NCBI GenBank assembly: GCA_030037105.1
Contig: JASHRY010000036.1
Coordinates: 1-5,780 of the forward strand
Direction of reading: 5' to 3'
Source of the DNA: Xanthobacteraceae bacterium
GTDB taxonomy: Bacteria; Pseudomonadota; Alphaproteobacteria; Rhizobiales; Xanthobacteraceae
Length of the DNA stretch: 5,780 bases
Made by a program: the position numbers and the translations under genes. How positions within the stretch are numbered: the first letter of the stretch is position 1; each line of letters opens with the position of its first letter. The notes beneath the pieces are model-generated. The model had not been told where the DNA came from. It worked only from the letters and a program-made list of their open reading frames with translations, and searched no databases. Positions 4,876-5,780 of this stretch are shown in pieces.

Positions 4876-5780
4876 ATGGAGCTCTCCGTCCGCATCGAGC
4901 GCTGGCCGTTGACCGGCGCTTTCACGATCAGCCGCGGCAGCAAGACCGAAGCCGTCGTGGTGGTGACCGAACTCAGCGATGGCACTCACCGCGGCCGCGG
5001 CGAATGCGTCCCCTACGCACGTTACGGCGAAACTCCGGACGGCATTGTGGCAACAATCGAAGCCATGCGTCCGGCCCTGCGGCGGGGCATCGACCGCATC
5101 GCCCTGCAGCGCGCCATGCCCGCCGGTGCCGCCCGTAATGCACTCGATTGTGCTTACTGGGACGTTAACGCCAAACAGACGGGCGTGCGCGCCTACGACA
5201 TGGCCGGACTTGGCGCGCCGGCGCCGCTCACCACCGCCTATACGATCTCGCTCGGGTCTCCCGCGGCGATGACGGCGGCGGCGGAACGGGCGGCGTGGCG
5301 GCCCCTGCTCAAGGTGAAGCTCGGCGGCGGCGACGACGGCAAGCGCATCGCCGCGGTGCGCCGCGCCGCGCCGCGCGCGGACATCATCGTCGATGTCAAC
5401 GAGGGCTGGAGCGAGGACGATCTTTGGCAAAACCTGGCCGCGTGCGCCGATGCCGGCGTCACACTGATCGAACAGCCGCTGCGCCAAGGCCGCGACGCGG
5501 CGCTCGCGCGCGGCAAGCGCCCGATCCCGGTCTGCGCCGATGAGAGCCTCCGCGATCGCGCTTCGCTCGACGCCCTTGCCGGCAAATACGACGCCGTGAA
5601 CATCAAGCTCGACAAGGCCGGCGGTTTCACCGAGGCGCTGGCGCTCGCCGCCGAGGCCGAGCGGCGCGGCTTTGCCGTCATGGTCGGCTGCATGGTCGCA
5701 ACTTCGCTGGCCGTGGCGCCGGCCGTGCTCGTTGCCCAGCGCGCGCGGGTCGTCGATCTCGACGGCCCGCTGCTGCTCGC
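4876..5780 (+). CDS. dgcA: Dipeptide epimerase / N-acetyl-D-glutamate racemase, enolase superfamily (3' end off window)
   Basis: A partial gene with 301 residues visible, probably lacking about the last 20-30. The N-terminal capping domain begins MELSVRIERWPLTGAFTISRG with the GRGECVPYARYGET loop (about 40-53). The barrel follows, with all expected muconate-lactonizing-subgroup residues: KVKLG (146-150, catalytic K148), DVNEGW (metal ligand D173), IEQP (metal ligand E199), CADES (metal ligand D222), NIKLDKAGG (catalytic K244), then GCMVATSLAVAP (271-282) and DLDGP (294-298). The two lysines on opposite faces allow 1,1-proton transfer and racemisation at the alpha carbon. Family members act on L-Ala-D/L-Glu from peptidoglycan peptides or, in the DgcA group of D-glutamate catabolism, on N-acetyl-D-Glu. 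The overall wording looks closest to alphaproteobacterial DgcA, but its usual partner DgcN (DUF1611) is not in the window, so substrate remains open. No SD precedes the ATG; it is read divergently from mlaE. Confidence 0.88.
   Translation, partial: MELSVRIERWPLTGAFTISRGSKTEAVVVVTELSDGTHRGRGECVPYARYGETPDGIVATIEAMRPALRRGIDRIALQRAMPAGAARNALDCAYWDVNAKQTGVRAYDMAGLGAPAPLTTAYTISLGSPAAMTAAAERAAWRPLLKVKLGGGDDGKRIAAVRRAAPRADIIVDVNEGWSEDDLWQNLAACADAGVTLIEQPLRQGRDAALARGKRPIPVCADESLRDRASLDALAGKYDAVNIKLDKAGGFTEALALAAEAERRGFAVMVGCMVATSLAVAPAVLVAQRARVVDLDGPLLL

Noticed and set aside
4795..5487. Minus-strand open frame opposite the racemase gene
   Set aside because: It would run from inside the racemase across the divergent region into the mlaE start. 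The opposite strand has the full enolase-superfamily active site, so this is a shadow.
1..5780. CRISPR array, tRNA/rRNA gene, insertion sequence, prophage or defence island
   Set aside because: No spaced direct repeats, tRNA cloverleaf, transposase motifs or phage-like genes were seen; coding density and gene types are those of core chromosome.

Overview
This is a GC-rich chromosomal window with tightly packed genes. It looks like an alphaproteobacterium, most likely of the order Hyphomicrobiales (Bradyrhizobium / Rhodopseudomonas / Xanthobacteraceae side). That placement rests on three things: the gene set, recognition of a small DUF6111-type membrane protein, and an extragenic palindromic repeat known from these genomes. 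It comes from recalled family patterns, not from a search.

Layout: (1) At 1-1901 on the + strand there is a translationally coupled trio. It consists of the 3' part of a NUDIX hydrolase resembling CoA pyrophosphatase, a two-helix DUF6111-like membrane protein, and a CCA-adding tRNA nucleotidyltransferase that starts with GTG. Each junction is a 4-base stop/start overlap. (2) At 1902-2053 there is a 152-base convergent intergenic region. It holds a REP-like palindrome, which may also weaken read-through from both sides. (3) At 2054-4798 on the - strand there is a three-gene Mla/MCE-type lipid ABC transporter operon in the order mlaE-mlaF-mlaD: permease with an N-terminal STAS domain, ATPase, and membrane-anchored MCE protein. 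(4) At 4799-4875 there is a 77-base divergent region. It carries the strong ribosome binding site of the TTG-started mlaE on one strand and a candidate promoter for a near-leaderless transcript on the other. (5) From 4876 to the window end on the + strand there is an enolase-superfamily dipeptide epimerase / N-acetyl-D-glutamate racemase (DgcA-like), cut off by the window edge.

How the genes work together: the three mla genes should build one inner-membrane complex that moves phospholipid between the inner and outer membranes. The STAS domain that is a separate MlaB protein in E. coli is fused to the permease here, and no mlaC or lipoprotein gene sits beside the operon. The + strand trio links nucleotide/CoA housekeeping to tRNA maturation only by co-transcription; no shared pathway is evident. 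The racemase belongs to D-amino-acid or peptidoglycan-peptide metabolism and is divergently arranged from the transporter.

I see no mobile element, phage gene, CRISPR array, RNA gene or defence system. The window is mostly ordinary core genome. The points worth a second look are the repeat, the fused STAS-permease architecture, the start-site signals in the divergent region, and the metal-site variant in the CCA enzyme.
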